From Bacteroides fragilis (GTDB lineage: Bacteria > Bacteroidota > Bacteroidia > Bacteroidales > Bacteroidaceae), in assembly GCF_019583405.1 (NCBI RefSeq), contig NZ_SZUU01000012.1, positions 1-64,000 of the forward strand: a stretch of DNA of 64,000 bases, written 5' to 3'. Positions 34,744 to 43,021 of the stretch are shown one piece after another. Below the pieces are notes generated by a model. The model was not told the origin of the DNA and searched no databases. It saw nothing but the letters and a program-made list of their open reading frames with translations. Position 1 is the first letter of the stretch. Each line of letters opens with the position of its first letter. The position numbers and the translations under genes are program-made.

Positions 34744-35619
34744 ATGACCAGAGAAACTCAATGTAATAGACAGACAGATTGTGCGCAATGTCCCAAAGCT
34801 ACAGAAGGCATACTTGTTCACCGGACGTTTCCAAAAGGGCAACATTTTCCGGCCGACAAATGCATACAAAATTGTATCCTGTTTATACTACAAGGAGAGT
34901 TACTGGTCAATAGTGAAGAGTATCCCGGCACAGCATTACGCGAAGGACAATTCATCCTCCAGTCCATCGGCTCCAAATTAGAATTACTGGCACTGACAGA
35001 TGTAAATTATGTAGTGTACTGGTTCAACGAACCACCCTTGATCTGCGAACAACGTTATCATGAGATTCTGCAACAATCAGATCCCCCACTAACTTATACA
35101 CCATTGGTTATGACACAACGCATAGCCAACTTCATGAAAGATATTTGTGATTACCTTGATGAACAGATGCCTTGCGGCGCATTCATCAATCTCAAATGTC
35201 AGGAGCTTATGTATCTGATAATTTGCTATTATCCATTACCCCAACTGAGCAAGTTCTTCTACCCCATCAGCAGCTATACGGAAAGCTTCCAATATTTCGT
35301 CATGCAGAATTACGAAAGGGTGAAAAACGTAGAGGAGTTTGCACACTTGGGAGGCTATACCACTACCACTTTTCGCCGTTTATTTAAGAACATGTATGGC
35401 GTGCCCGTATACGAATGGATACTAAGCAAGAAGAGAGAAGGTATCCTGGAAGACCTCCAACATACCAAACAACGTATCACCGAAATCAGTAACCGTTACG
35501 GCTTCGATTCTTTATCACATTTTGCACATTTCTGCAAATCCTCTTTCGGAGACTCTCCACGTGCCCTTCGTACACGTGCAGCCAGGGGTGAAAAAATTAC
35601 TACTTTAAAGATAGAATAG
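34744..35619 (+). CDS. AraC-family regulator with N-terminal four-cysteine motif (copy 1)
   Basis: A 291-residue transcription factor. The C-terminal AraC HTH pair is clear (VEEFAHLGGYTTTTFRRLFKNMYGVPVYEWILSKKR and ITEISNRYGFDSLSHFAHFCKSSFGDSPRAL). The N-terminal region is beta-rich and cupin/Crp-like (FILQGELLVNSEEYPGTALREGQFILQSIGSKLELLALTD). Residues C7, C13, C16 and C40 (C-x5-C-x2-CPK ... KC) are conserved in the paralogue at 40004-40849, suggesting a metal or iron-sulfur site; this is inference. It stands upstream of the fumarate reductase operon, and the paralogue stands beyond it, so control of frd or of a redox response is plausible. Confidence 0.85.
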   Translation: MTRETQCNRQTDCAQCPKATEGILVHRTFPKGQHFPADKCIQNCILFILQGELLVNSEEYPGTALREGQFILQSIGSKLELLALTDVNYVVYWFNEPPLICEQRYHEILQQSDPPLTYTPLVMTQRIANFMKDICDYLDEQMPCGAFINLKCQELMYLIICYYPLPQLSKFFYPISSYTESFQYFVMQNYERVKNVEEFAHLGGYTTTTFRRLFKNMYGVPVYEWILSKKREGILEDLQHTKQRITEISNRYGFDSLSHFAHFCKSSFGDSPRALRTRAARGEKITTLKIE

Positions 35620-35720
35620 AAACCGATATCTTTACCCGATAACAGAAAAGGTTTCACCCTAATCCTCCCGCCTCATTCTTCGGATCAGCAGGACACTTCT
35701 CCCACACAAAATGAATTTCG

Positions 35721-35834
35721 ATCTTCCATCTTCCACCTTTTAAAAGTTTACACTCTGATTATCAGAAATATAATTGGTGGAAGATAGCGTTTATAAACCC
35801 ATTTATCTTCCACCCCTATCTTCCATCTTCCACC
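35721..35834. repeat. 17-bp direct repeat with inverted and partial copies
   Basis: ATCTTCCATCTTCCACC occurs at 35721-35737 and 35818-35834. A partial copy ATCTTCCACC is at 35805-35814 and an inverted one, GGTGGAAGAT, at 35776-35785. Confidence 0.7.
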
Positions 35835-35967
35835 CTCCAAACAGGAGGCATAGTACAATATATAATACTGATGTTCAAATATATACAATTACACTTTTAT
35901 CTATTTATATCACTTATAGTATTTTGTTTTTCCTGCTATCTTTAGTGAAAATGGTCTTTTCTTTATC

Positions 35968-36033
35968 TCGTCCCGCATACCCGGGCTCATGGGCACAGGT
36001 ATGCGGGCTCATGAGCCCGGGTACGCGGGACGA
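35968..36033. repeat. GC-rich 23-bp inverted repeat with extra partial copies
   Basis: Arms at 35968-35990 and 36011-36033 are complementary in 22 of 23 positions and contain CCCGGGCTCAT. The 20-bp loop repeats part of the arm (GTATGCGGGCTC), and a further partial copy (GATGGGCCCAGGTAGCGGG) follows at 36032-36050. It stands out sharply from the AT-rich surroundings. No U-tract follows. Confidence 0.75.
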
Positions 36034-36289
36034 TGGGCCCAGGTAGCGGGGCTGACATAAACATCCCATAAAAGGTAGTAATAATCTTATTTACAAAGCA
36101 TTATAAACGATGTTCTTTTGACTTGTTTTCTTCTTAATTCATGCACAACACCCCCAAAGCTAACTTCCTAAAGACAAAGATTTTACTATTCTAACAGATT
36201 CACAACAAATCCTTTATAACCCCAACCGATCGCCCCGTTTAGCCCATCCTCTCCGGACATTCAGTATTAAAGAATTATTTCTTTAATCC

Positions 36290-36321
36290 TTTGGTTAATC
36301 AATGTATTTCGTGTACTTTTG
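36290..36321 (+). promoter_or_regulatory. Promoter of the fumarate reductase operon
   Basis: TTTG (36290-36293), exactly 20 nt, TACTTTTG (36314-36321): a textbook Bacteroides promoter. The leader to the frdC start codon is about 65 nt. Confidence 0.85.
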
Positions 36322-36393
36322 CACAATGAGAAAGAAGGCTTGTAAAACAGAAATTATAGTTCTAACAATTAAATAATTTAAAATCAATCATTT

Positions 36394-37086
36394 ATGTGGT
36401 TAAGTAATTCATCTGTAGGAAGGAAAGTGGTGATGAGCGTTACCGGTATCGCCCTTGTCCTGTTTCTAACGTTTCACATGGCGATGAACCTTGTTGCGAT
36501 CATCTCGGCTGAGGGTTACAACCTGGTTTGTGAGTTCCTGGGAGCAAACTGGTATGCGTTGGTAGCTACGCTGGGCCTGGCTGCCCTCTTCGTGATTCAC
36601 ATTATCTACGCTTTCTGGCTGACAATGCAGAATCGCGCAGCACGTGGTAGCGAACGTTACGCCGTAGTTGACAAACCTAAAACCGTGGAATGGGCATCAC
36701 AGAATATGCTGGTGCTGGGTATCATCGTTATCTTAGGTTTAGGCCTTCACCTCTTTAACTTCTGGGCTAAAATGCAGTTGCCTGAATTGGTGCACAACAT
36801 GGGAGGAGTAGCAGACACAACTTATGCTGCTGATGGTGTTTATCACATCATGAACACTTTCTCTAACCCCGTATACGTAGTGCTGTACCTTGTTTGGCTG
36901 GGTGCCCTGTGGTTCCACCTGACTCATGGCTTCTGGAGCTCTATGCAATCTCTGGGCTGGAACAACAAGATTTGGATCAACCGCTGGAAATGCATCTCCA
37001 ACATCTATTCAACCATCGTTGTTGTATGCTTTGCTCTGGTAGTAGTCGTATTCTTCGTTAAATCGTTGGCATGCGGTGCTTGCTAA
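36394..37086 (+). CDS. frdC: Fumarate reductase / succinate dehydrogenase cytochrome b subunit
   Basis: A 230-residue membrane anchor with about five helices (for example VVMSVTGIALVLFLTFHMAMNLVAII and YALVATLGLAALFVIHIIYAFWL). Several His residues in or near helices (FHMAMN, IHIIYAF, LHLFNFW, YHIMNTF, FHLTHGFW) could ligate b-type haem as in the Wolinella-type enzyme. It passes electrons from menaquinol to FrdAB. First gene of frdCAB, the order expected for Bacteroides, where fumarate respiration with succinate as an end product is central to anaerobic growth. Confidence 0.95.
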   Translation: MWLSNSSVGRKVVMSVTGIALVLFLTFHMAMNLVAIISAEGYNLVCEFLGANWYALVATLGLAALFVIHIIYAFWLTMQNRAARGSERYAVVDKPKTVEWASQNMLVLGIIVILGLGLHLFNFWAKMQLPELVHNMGGVADTTYAADGVYHIMNTFSNPVYVVLYLVWLGALWFHLTHGFWSSMQSLGWNNKIWINRWKCISNIYSTIVVVCFALVVVVFFVKSLACGAC

Positions 37087-37123
37087 ATTGTAAATTGTAA
37101 ATGATTAAATTGTAAATAGCATT

Positions 37124-39067
37124 ATGACTAAGATAGATTCAAAAATTCCTGAAGGCCAGCTCGCCGAAAAATGGAGTAACTATAAAGCTCATCAAAAACT
37201 TGTTAACCCTGCCAACAAACGTCGTCTTGACATCATCGTTGTAGGTACCGGACTTGCCGGAGCATCTGCTGCCGCTTCTCTGGGCGAAATGGGTTTCAGA
37301 GTATTCAATTTCTGTATTCAGGATTCACCCCGCCGTGCTCACTCTATCGCAGCACAGGGTGGTATCAACGCAGCTAAAAACTATCAAAATGATGGTGACT
37401 CGGTTTACCGTCTTTTCTACGATACAATCAAAGGTGGTGACTACCGTGCACGTGAAGCCAACGTTTACCGTTTGGCCGAGGTATCAAACGCTATCATCGA
37501 CCAATGTGTAGCTCAAGGTGTACCTTTCGCACGCGATTACGGTGGCACACTCGATAACCGTTCATTCGGTGGTGCACAGGTATCCCGTACGTTCTATGCC
37601 CGTGGCCAGACCGGACAGCAGCTATTGCTGGGCGCTTATTCAGCATTGAGCCGTCAGGTACAAAAAGGTACTGTTAAACTTTACACTCGTTACGAAATGC
37701 TCGATCTCGTCGTTATCGAAGGACGTGCACGCGGTATCATTGCCCGCAACCTCGTAACCGGTGAAATCGAACGTTTCGCCGCTCATGCTGTAGTAATCGG
37801 CACAGGTGGTTACGGAAACGCTTTCTTCCTTTCTACAAACGCTATGGGTTCCAACGGTTCTGTTGCCATCCAATGCTACAAAAAAGGTGCTTACTTTGCT
37901 AATCCTTGTTTTGCCCAAATTCACCCGACTTGTATCCCGGTACACGGTGACAAGCAGTCTAAGCTGACATTGATGTCAGAGTCACTTCGTAACGACGGTC
38001 GTATCTGGGTTCCAAAGAAGATTGAAGATGCCAAAGCATTGCAGGCAGGAACTAAAAAGCCGACTGAAATTCCTGATGAAGACCGTGACTTCTATCTGGA
38101 ACGCCGTTACCCCGCATTTGGTAACCTTGTTCCCCGTGACGTAGCTTCACGTGCTGCCAAAGAACGTTGTGACGCAGGTTTTGGTGTCAACAACACCGGT
38201 TTGGCCGTATTCCTCGATTTCAAATATGCCATCGATCGTCTGGGTGAAGATGTAGTTCGCGCCCGTTACGGTAACCTCTTCGACATGTACGAAGAAATCA
38301 CGGACGAAAACCCGTATAAAACTCCGATGATGATATTCCCCGCTATCCACTACACCATGGGTGGTATCTGGGTTGACTATGAATTGATGACCTCTATCCC
38401 GGGTCTGTTCGCTATCGGCGAAGCTAACTTCTCTGACCACGGTGCCAACCGTCTGGGTGCATCTGCATTGATGCAGGGTCTGGCTGACGGATATTTCGTA
38501 TTGCCTTATACTATCCAGAACTATCTGGCCGACCAGATTCAGGTACCACGTTTCTCTACAGACCTGCCCGAATTTGCGGCAGCAGAGAAAGAAGTGAAAG
38601 ATAAAATCCAGAAGATTAAAGCTGTAAACGGAAAACATTCTGTTGACTCAATCCACAAGAAACTGGGTCACATTATGTGGGACTTCGTAGGTATGGCTCG
38701 TACTAAAGAATCTCTGCAGAAAGCTCTGACAGGTATTCAGGAAGTGAAAAAAGACTTCTGGACCAACGTTCGCATCCCGGGTGAAGTAAACGAACTGAAC
38801 GTAGAACTTGAAAAAGCCCTCCGCCTGATCGACTTCATTGAAGTAGGTATGTTGATGGCTCGTGACGGTCTGAACCGTGAAGAATCCTGCGGTGGACACT
38901 TCCGTACAGAATATCAGACTCCGGAAGGCGAAGCATTGCGCGACGATAAGAACTTCTCTTACGTAGCATGCTGGAAATACACCGGTGAAGATTCAGAACC
39001 GGAATTGATCAAAGAAGACTTGAACTATCAATTCGTGAAAGTTCAGACTCGTAACTACAAGTCATAA
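37124..39067 (+). CDS. frdA: Fumarate reductase / succinate dehydrogenase flavoprotein subunit
   Basis: A 647-residue FAD-binding catalytic subunit. The dinucleotide motif VVGTGLAGASAAASLGEMGF is at the N-terminus; HSIAAQGGINAAKN contains the His that carries covalent FAD. HYTMGGIWVDYELMT and ANRLGASALMQGLADGYFVLPY are the capping and C-terminal FAD motifs. Length fits the FrdA of Bacteroides/epsilonproteobacterial type. It reduces fumarate to succinate at the cytoplasmic face. Intergenic distances of 37 and 29 nt to frdC and frdB indicate one transcript. Codon use looks strongly biased, as expected for a highly expressed gene. Confidence 0.96.
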   Translation: MTKIDSKIPEGQLAEKWSNYKAHQKLVNPANKRRLDIIVVGTGLAGASAAASLGEMGFRVFNFCIQDSPRRAHSIAAQGGINAAKNYQNDGDSVYRLFYDTIKGGDYRAREANVYRLAEVSNAIIDQCVAQGVPFARDYGGTLDNRSFGGAQVSRTFYARGQTGQQLLLGAYSALSRQVQKGTVKLYTRYEMLDLVVIEGRARGIIARNLVTGEIERFAAHAVVIGTGGYGNAFFLSTNAMGSNGSVAIQCYKKGAYFANPCFAQIHPTCIPVHGDKQSKLTLMSESLRNDGRIWVPKKIEDAKALQAGTKKPTEIPDEDRDFYLERRYPAFGNLVPRDVASRAAKERCDAGFGVNNTGLAVFLDFKYAIDRLGEDVVRARYGNLFDMYEEITDENPYKTPMMIFPAIHYTMGGIWVDYELMTSIPGLFAIGEANFSDHGANRLGASALMQGLADGYFVLPYTIQNYLADQIQVPRFSTDLPEFAAAEKEVKDKIQKIKAVNGKHSVDSIHKKLGHIMWDFVGMARTKESLQKALTGIQEVKKDFWTNVRIPGEVNELNVELEKALRLIDFIEVGMLMARDGLNREESCGGHFRTEYQTPEGEALRDDKNFSYVACWKYTGEDSEPELIKEDLNYQFVKVQTRNYKS

Positions 39068-39096
39068 TTCGGTTAATCAATTAAAGGAAAACAAAA

Positions 39097-39852
39097 ATGG
39101 ATAAAAATATATCATTCACGCTGAAAGTATGGCGTCAGAAAAGCCCTAAAGCGAAAGGTGCTTTTGAAACATACCAAATGAAAGATATCCCGGGCGACAC
39201 TTCATTCCTCGAGATGCTGGATATTCTGAACGAACAGATCATCAATGATGGTGGCGAACCTATCGTATTTGACCACGACTGCCGCGAAGGCATCTGCGGT
39301 ATGTGTTCTCTTTACATCAACGGACACCCACACGGACCTGCAACAGGTGCTACTACCTGCCAGATGTATATGCGTCGTTTCAAAGACGGAGATACTATCA
39401 CTGTTGAGCCGTGGCGTTCTGCCGGTTTCCCGGTAATCCGCGACTTGATGGTTGACCGTACGGCCTATGACAAGATCATGCAGGCCGGTGGTTACGTAAG
39501 CGTAAACACAGGCGCTCCCCAGGATGCCAACGCTATCCTTATCTCTAAGGATATCGCCGACGAGGCTATGGATGCTGCCGCATGTATCGGTTGTGGTGCT
39601 TGTGTAGCTGCTTGTAAAAATGGTTCTGCCATGTTGTTCGTATCAGCTAAGGTCAGCCAGCTGAACCTGCTCCCACAAGGTAAAGTAGAAGCTGCCCGCC
39701 GTGCAAAAGCAATGCTTTCTAAAATGGATGAACTGGGATTCGGTAACTGTACAAACACACGTGCTTGTGAAGCAGAATGCCCGAAGAACATCTCTATCAG
39801 CAACATCGCTCGTTTGAACCGCGATTTCATCATCGCAAAACTGAAAGACTAA
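39097..39852 (+). CDS. frdB: Fumarate reductase / succinate dehydrogenase iron-sulfur subunit
   Basis: A 251-residue electron-transfer subunit between cytochrome b and the flavoprotein. The [2Fe-2S] motif CREGICGMCSLYINGHPHG lies at about residues 63-82; the [4Fe-4S]/[3Fe-4S] cysteines are in CIGCGACVAACKNGS and CTNTRACEAECPKNIS. All cluster ligands appear present. Last gene of frdCAB, followed by a strong terminator. Confidence 0.96.
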   Translation: MDKNISFTLKVWRQKSPKAKGAFETYQMKDIPGDTSFLEMLDILNEQIINDGGEPIVFDHDCREGICGMCSLYINGHPHGPATGATTCQMYMRRFKDGDTITVEPWRSAGFPVIRDLMVDRTAYDKIMQAGGYVSVNTGAPQDANAILISKDIADEAMDAAACIGCGACVAACKNGSAMLFVSAKVSQLNLLPQGKVEAARRAKAMLSKMDELGFGNCTNTRACEAECPKNISISNIARLNRDFIIAKLKD

Positions 39853-39883
39853 GCACAACTTAGCATTTGATTAATAAGTAGGA

Positions 39884-39916
39884 AAATTCCCCACCGGTAT
39901 CGGTGGGGAATTTTTT
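39884..39916 (+). terminator. Terminator of frdCAB
   Basis: AAATTCCCCACCG (39884-39896) pairs perfectly with CGGTGGGGAATTT (39901-39913) across a GTAT loop, followed by TTT. Confidence 0.92.
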
Positions 39917-40003
39917 ATTACGGAAAAGTATTATTTTTTACGGTGTCTACGATACCAAATAATGAAGTCGGTCACAGGAAATGAAGCACCCGAACATTAA
40001 AAG

Positions 40004-40849
40004 CTACTCCTTACCGCTGGATTTCCGGATTGCCCGGGGCGAAACACCGAATGACTTCTTACAAAAATTGGAGAAATGGGGTAAAGACTCAAAACCATAT
40101 TTATAACAGATTTCCGAAATGGTGGCATCGGTGTTCTTGAGATCATACATAATTCCCTCCTTGCGACGTTTCAGCATCCATTCGTAGACCGGCTCGTGGA
40201 AGATAGTATTAAAAATACGACGAAATGTGGTCACACTATATCCCCCTATGTGAGCCAGTTCCTCTACGGTTTTCACCCTCATATAGTTTTGCAGAACAAA
40301 ATACTGAAAGCTATTGGTATATTGTGAGAGCGGATGAATCAATGAAGACAGGTCATAGTCCGAATAATAATATCCCAAAATAAAAGCGAGTTCCTTCCGT
40401 TTGAGTGATAATAGCTCTCGACAAATCTTATTTTCACTCAAATAGTTTTTCGATCCTTCAAGAAAATATTGCAACTCCGGGATAATTTTCAGAGGTGAGT
40501 AAATTAATGGTGCCGGAATTTCATTCATAATGTAGTTGTAGCGTTGCTCACAAAAAAGTTCCGGCTGATTAAAACTGTAGCACACACACTCCACATCTGT
40601 CATGGCCAATACTTCCAGCTTTGATCCGATGGCCTGAAGAATAAACTCTCCGGCATGCAACATCGTTCCGGCATATTCCCGGCTATTGACCAATATTTCC
40701 CCTTTTAAGAGGAAAATCATCAGGTTCTCTTCACACTTCTGGGCAGGACGATGAAAGCCTCTCGGATGAAAAGCGTGCATAATGGCATTATCAACAGCCT
40801 TAGGACATATCTGACAGTTCATCTTATCTCCACAGAAGGAGTCGGACAT
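40004..40849 (-). CDS. AraC-family regulator with N-terminal four-cysteine motif (copy 2)
   Basis: A 281-residue paralogue of the regulator at 34744. AraC HTH at the C-terminus (VEELAHIGGYSVTTFRRIFNTIFHEPVYEWML, ISEICYKYGFESLPHFSNFCKKSFGVSPRAI) and a cupin/Crp-like N-terminal part (MIFLLKGEILVNSREYAGTMLHAGEFILQAIGSKLEVLAMTD). Cysteines C6, C12, C15 and C39 match the spacing of the first copy exactly. I place the start at 40849 (MSDSFCGDK): a perfect -7 box at 40886-40879 falls inside the longer frame, which therefore cannot all be translated from this promoter. The gene is convergent with frdB. Confidence 0.87.
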   Translation of the reverse strand: MSDSFCGDKMNCQICPKAVDNAIMHAFHPRGFHRPAQKCEENLMIFLLKGEILVNSREYAGTMLHAGEFILQAIGSKLEVLAMTDVECVCYSFNQPELFCEQRYNYIMNEIPAPLIYSPLKIIPELQYFLEGSKNYLSENKICRELLSLKRKELAFILGYYYSDYDLSSLIHPLSQYTNSFQYFVLQNYMRVKTVEELAHIGGYSVTTFRRIFNTIFHEPVYEWMLKRRKEGIMYDLKNTDATISEICYKYGFESLPHFSNFCKKSFGVSPRAIRKSSGKE

Positions 40850-40878
40850 AGCGCGTTGTGTTTTGTTTATGTTGCCGA

Positions 40879-40908
40879 CAAATGTAGGAGATTTTTTTGA
40901 AAAAACAA
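40879..40908 (-). promoter_or_regulatory. Promoter of the second AraC-type regulator
   Basis: Minus-strand TTG (40908-40906), 19 nt, TACATTTG (40886-40879). Transcription would start near 40872, giving a leader of about 23 nt to the ATG at 40849. Confidence 0.75.
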
Positions 40909-40942
40909 TTAGGAAAGGAGAAAATGGCATAAAAATAGGACG

Positions 40943-40995
40943 AAAGTCAGTAGTACCTCCACTATATCCTTTAAAATGGACATACTACTGACTTT
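40943..40995. terminator. Hairpin after the fimbrillin gene
   Basis: AAAGTCAGTAGTA (40943-40955) is perfectly inverted at 40983-40995. On the minus strand it follows the fimbrillin stop by 20 nt; the U-tract is weak (CGTCCTATTTTTA). Confidence 0.6.
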
Positions 40996-41015
40996 TAATT
41001 AGACTTTATATTATA

Positions 41016-42005
41016 CTAATTTGCAGATCCTTCTCTGTTATCATCAGTCCAATTGCCCACTGTAGGATTGAAAGATATTTTATCTGCACCTGTTGGAAGA
41101 GTTAAAGTATACCGAATCTTCTTTCCTTTGTCCCAAGCTGCAGAATTTTTAAGTTCAACTTTTTTAGTTCCTGTAAAAGTCGTTTGTCCATTAGAAGCTA
41201 TAGCAGTATATGTAACTGCAATTGCAGCTGTAGATGAAGTATCAAATGACTGAGGTAATAACATGAGTGCATTATTAGTTGTTGAAAAATCAACTGCTGT
41301 TTTAGCATCACCTTGAGTATATCCTTCAGATTCATAAGTAACACCATAAACATAGCTTACGGTACCTGTCTGTGATGTCCATCCCATAGTTTCATAACCA
41401 AATGTTCCTTTATCAGCGACATTCTCTATCTTTATTTCAGTTATTTTATAAGTGAAATCTTCTTCTAAGTTTACTGAAAAATTAATTTGAGTAAGTGCAT
41501 GTTCAAATGCCAAAGACACTCCATCGGTATTACTTGCTTTTAGCAGATTCGTTGCCTTTGCTATAACCAAATCCTCTTGAGAATCAACCGTTTTAATGGT
41601 ATATGAAAGTGTTGGGTAGCTATTATCAGGGACAGTATATACATCTGGTGATGATAGTTCAGGAGAGTAAGCAAAGAAACATAACTTATCAGTAGCAGAT
41701 GCAGGCCAATAATAAGTATCCCCAACCCAAGCTGCATTTTTATCAGCTCTAGTATAGCTACTTCCATTAGCAATTAATGGAGTTGTAAAAGCTGAAGTAT
41801 TAGAAGCATCTGCCTCTCCAATATTGTATCCATACACATGAAATGCCTTAAAGTCATCAGTCACCAATGGAGTAGCTCTTGTTGTAGTTTTTACAACTGC
41901 ATTAAACCCAATTTCCACCGGCTGTGCAGCCTTTTCAATCTCTTCATTCTGTGAGCAACCCGTAATTGCCATTGCAGCAACTGCTGCGAATAAAATCTTC
42001 TTCAT
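41016..42005 (-). CDS. Fimbrillin-family lipoprotein (major fimbrial subunit type)
   Basis: A 329-residue lipoprotein with signal MKKILFAAVAAMAITGC. Sequence after the Cys fits the FimA/Mfa1 fimbrillin family: IGFNAVVKTTTRATPL contains an Arg (TTTRA) in the position where an Arg-type protease matures such pilins, followed by FHVYGYN, WVGDTYYWPASATDKLCFFAYSP and LAFEHALTQINFSVNLEE, the donor/acceptor strand regions. The last gene of a three-gene minus-strand fimbrial cluster with DUF5119 and DUF3575. The DNA is more AT-rich than its neighbours, which is common for surface antigens under diversification. Confidence 0.85.
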   Translation of the reverse strand: MKKILFAAVAAMAITGCSQNEEIEKAAQPVEIGFNAVVKTTTRATPLVTDDFKAFHVYGYNIGEADASNTSAFTTPLIANGSSYTRADKNAAWVGDTYYWPASATDKLCFFAYSPELSSPDVYTVPDNSYPTLSYTIKTVDSQEDLVIAKATNLLKASNTDGVSLAFEHALTQINFSVNLEEDFTYKITEIKIENVADKGTFGYETMGWTSQTGTVSYVYGVTYESEGYTQGDAKTAVDFSTTNNALMLLPQSFDTSSTAAIAVTYTAIASNGQTTFTGTKKVELKNSAAWDKGKKIRYTLTLPTGADKISFNPTVGNWTDDNREGSAN

Positions 42006-42055
42006 AATAGTATGTTTTTTAAGTTATTAATGTTTTTATTTATATGTATTTTTTC

Positions 42056-43015
42056 TTACCCAACAGGCAACTCCACATTCGTTTCGTCGTCCCAGTCTCC
42101 TACATCACCGCCAATGCCGCCACCTCCACTTGGAGGCACCTCCACATCGTCTACTTTTATTTCGTCTTCAATTTCAACCTCGACCAATGTTGGCGGTTTC
42201 GTTTCATCTCCTCCTTCACCACCGCCGGTAGGTTCTTGTACGGCTTCCGTTATATTAATCTTCACTTCCTGCACCGACTTGTCCACCTTAATAATCATCA
42301 GGTTCATCATCACCGGAAGTTCGGTTTCCGCACGACTAATAATAACTTCCGGTAGCCCAAAAGTGGTAAATACCCCTTCTATCTTTCCGGCTTTCACATT
42401 CAGATCAATATTAATCGGACAGGCATCACACATAGCATAGCCCTTTCCTAAAAAATAATGGTCTGCCATCCCACCAATACTCCCTATCACAGTAGAAACA
42501 TTACTCAATCCCTGCGCTTTGATGCTAAAGGAATATGTCCTTACCACCAATCTCGGTTTCAACTTCAGAGTCAATGTCTCATCAATATTCTGTATATCCA
42601 GATCATCTACATTCACCACATAAAGCGGATCCGGTCCCCAAACCATCTTTTCTGTTCCGGCAATCCCCAACCCGCAAAGATTGGTATATGCCTGAATGGT
42701 TTCATAAGATTCTTCGCCACGAATCAAGACCGTTTCTGTATCGTAATTATAAATAACAACAGCATAGTGTCCCGAAGGAACTTTTACCTCTCCACCTGTT
42801 ACCGACAAATACGTATCTATCTTTCTGCCTTTTTCATCTTTCGGATAGAAAATAATCCGAACTCCTTCCGGTAACTTCTCCGTCACTCCGCTCCAATCCA
42901 ATTCCACTTTCACACCACTCACCGGATAATCGTCCAGAATATCCCGCCGGCTGCATCCCGTCACCATCAGAAACGAGAGGAGAACCATACAAAGCAACCT
43001 TGTTATATCTTTCAT
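42056..43015 (-). CDS. DUF5119-family fimbrial accessory lipoprotein
   Basis: A 319-residue lipoprotein with signal MKDITRLLCMVLLSFLMVTGC. The central region (VKVELDWSGVTEKLPEGVRIIFYPKDEKGRKIDTYLSVTGGEVKVPSGHYAVVIYNYDTE) matches the DUF5119/FimB-Mfa2-like anchor group: beta-sandwich proteins that cap or anchor fimbriae. The C-terminus is unusual: an acidic and glycine/proline-rich stretch of about 60 residues (PTGGGEGGDETKPP, PPSGGGGIGGDVGDWDDE) that is probably disordered or surface-exposed. It lies 6 nt after DUF3575 and 50 nt before the fimbrillin. Confidence 0.78.
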   Translation of the reverse strand: MKDITRLLCMVLLSFLMVTGCSRRDILDDYPVSGVKVELDWSGVTEKLPEGVRIIFYPKDEKGRKIDTYLSVTGGEVKVPSGHYAVVIYNYDTETVLIRGEESYETIQAYTNLCGLGIAGTEKMVWGPDPLYVVNVDDLDIQNIDETLTLKLKPRLVVRTYSFSIKAQGLSNVSTVIGSIGGMADHYFLGKGYAMCDACPINIDLNVKAGKIEGVFTTFGLPEVIISRAETELPVMMNLMIIKVDKSVQEVKINITEAVQEPTGGGEGGDETKPPTLVEVEIEDEIKVDDVEVPPSGGGGIGGDVGDWDDETNVELPVG

Positions 43016-43021
43016 TCATTA

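Larger units (their letters stand above)
35620..36289. other. Long noncoding spacer upstream of frd
   Basis: No gene is supported in this 670-bp stretch. It holds a cluster of CTTCCA-type repeats (35721-35834), a GC-rich 23-bp inverted repeat (35968-36033) and, beyond its right end, the frd promoter. Confidence 0.6.

Noticed and set aside
35721..36050. CRISPR array
   Set aside because: Repeat copies are few, unevenly spaced and in both orientations, and no cas gene is near.
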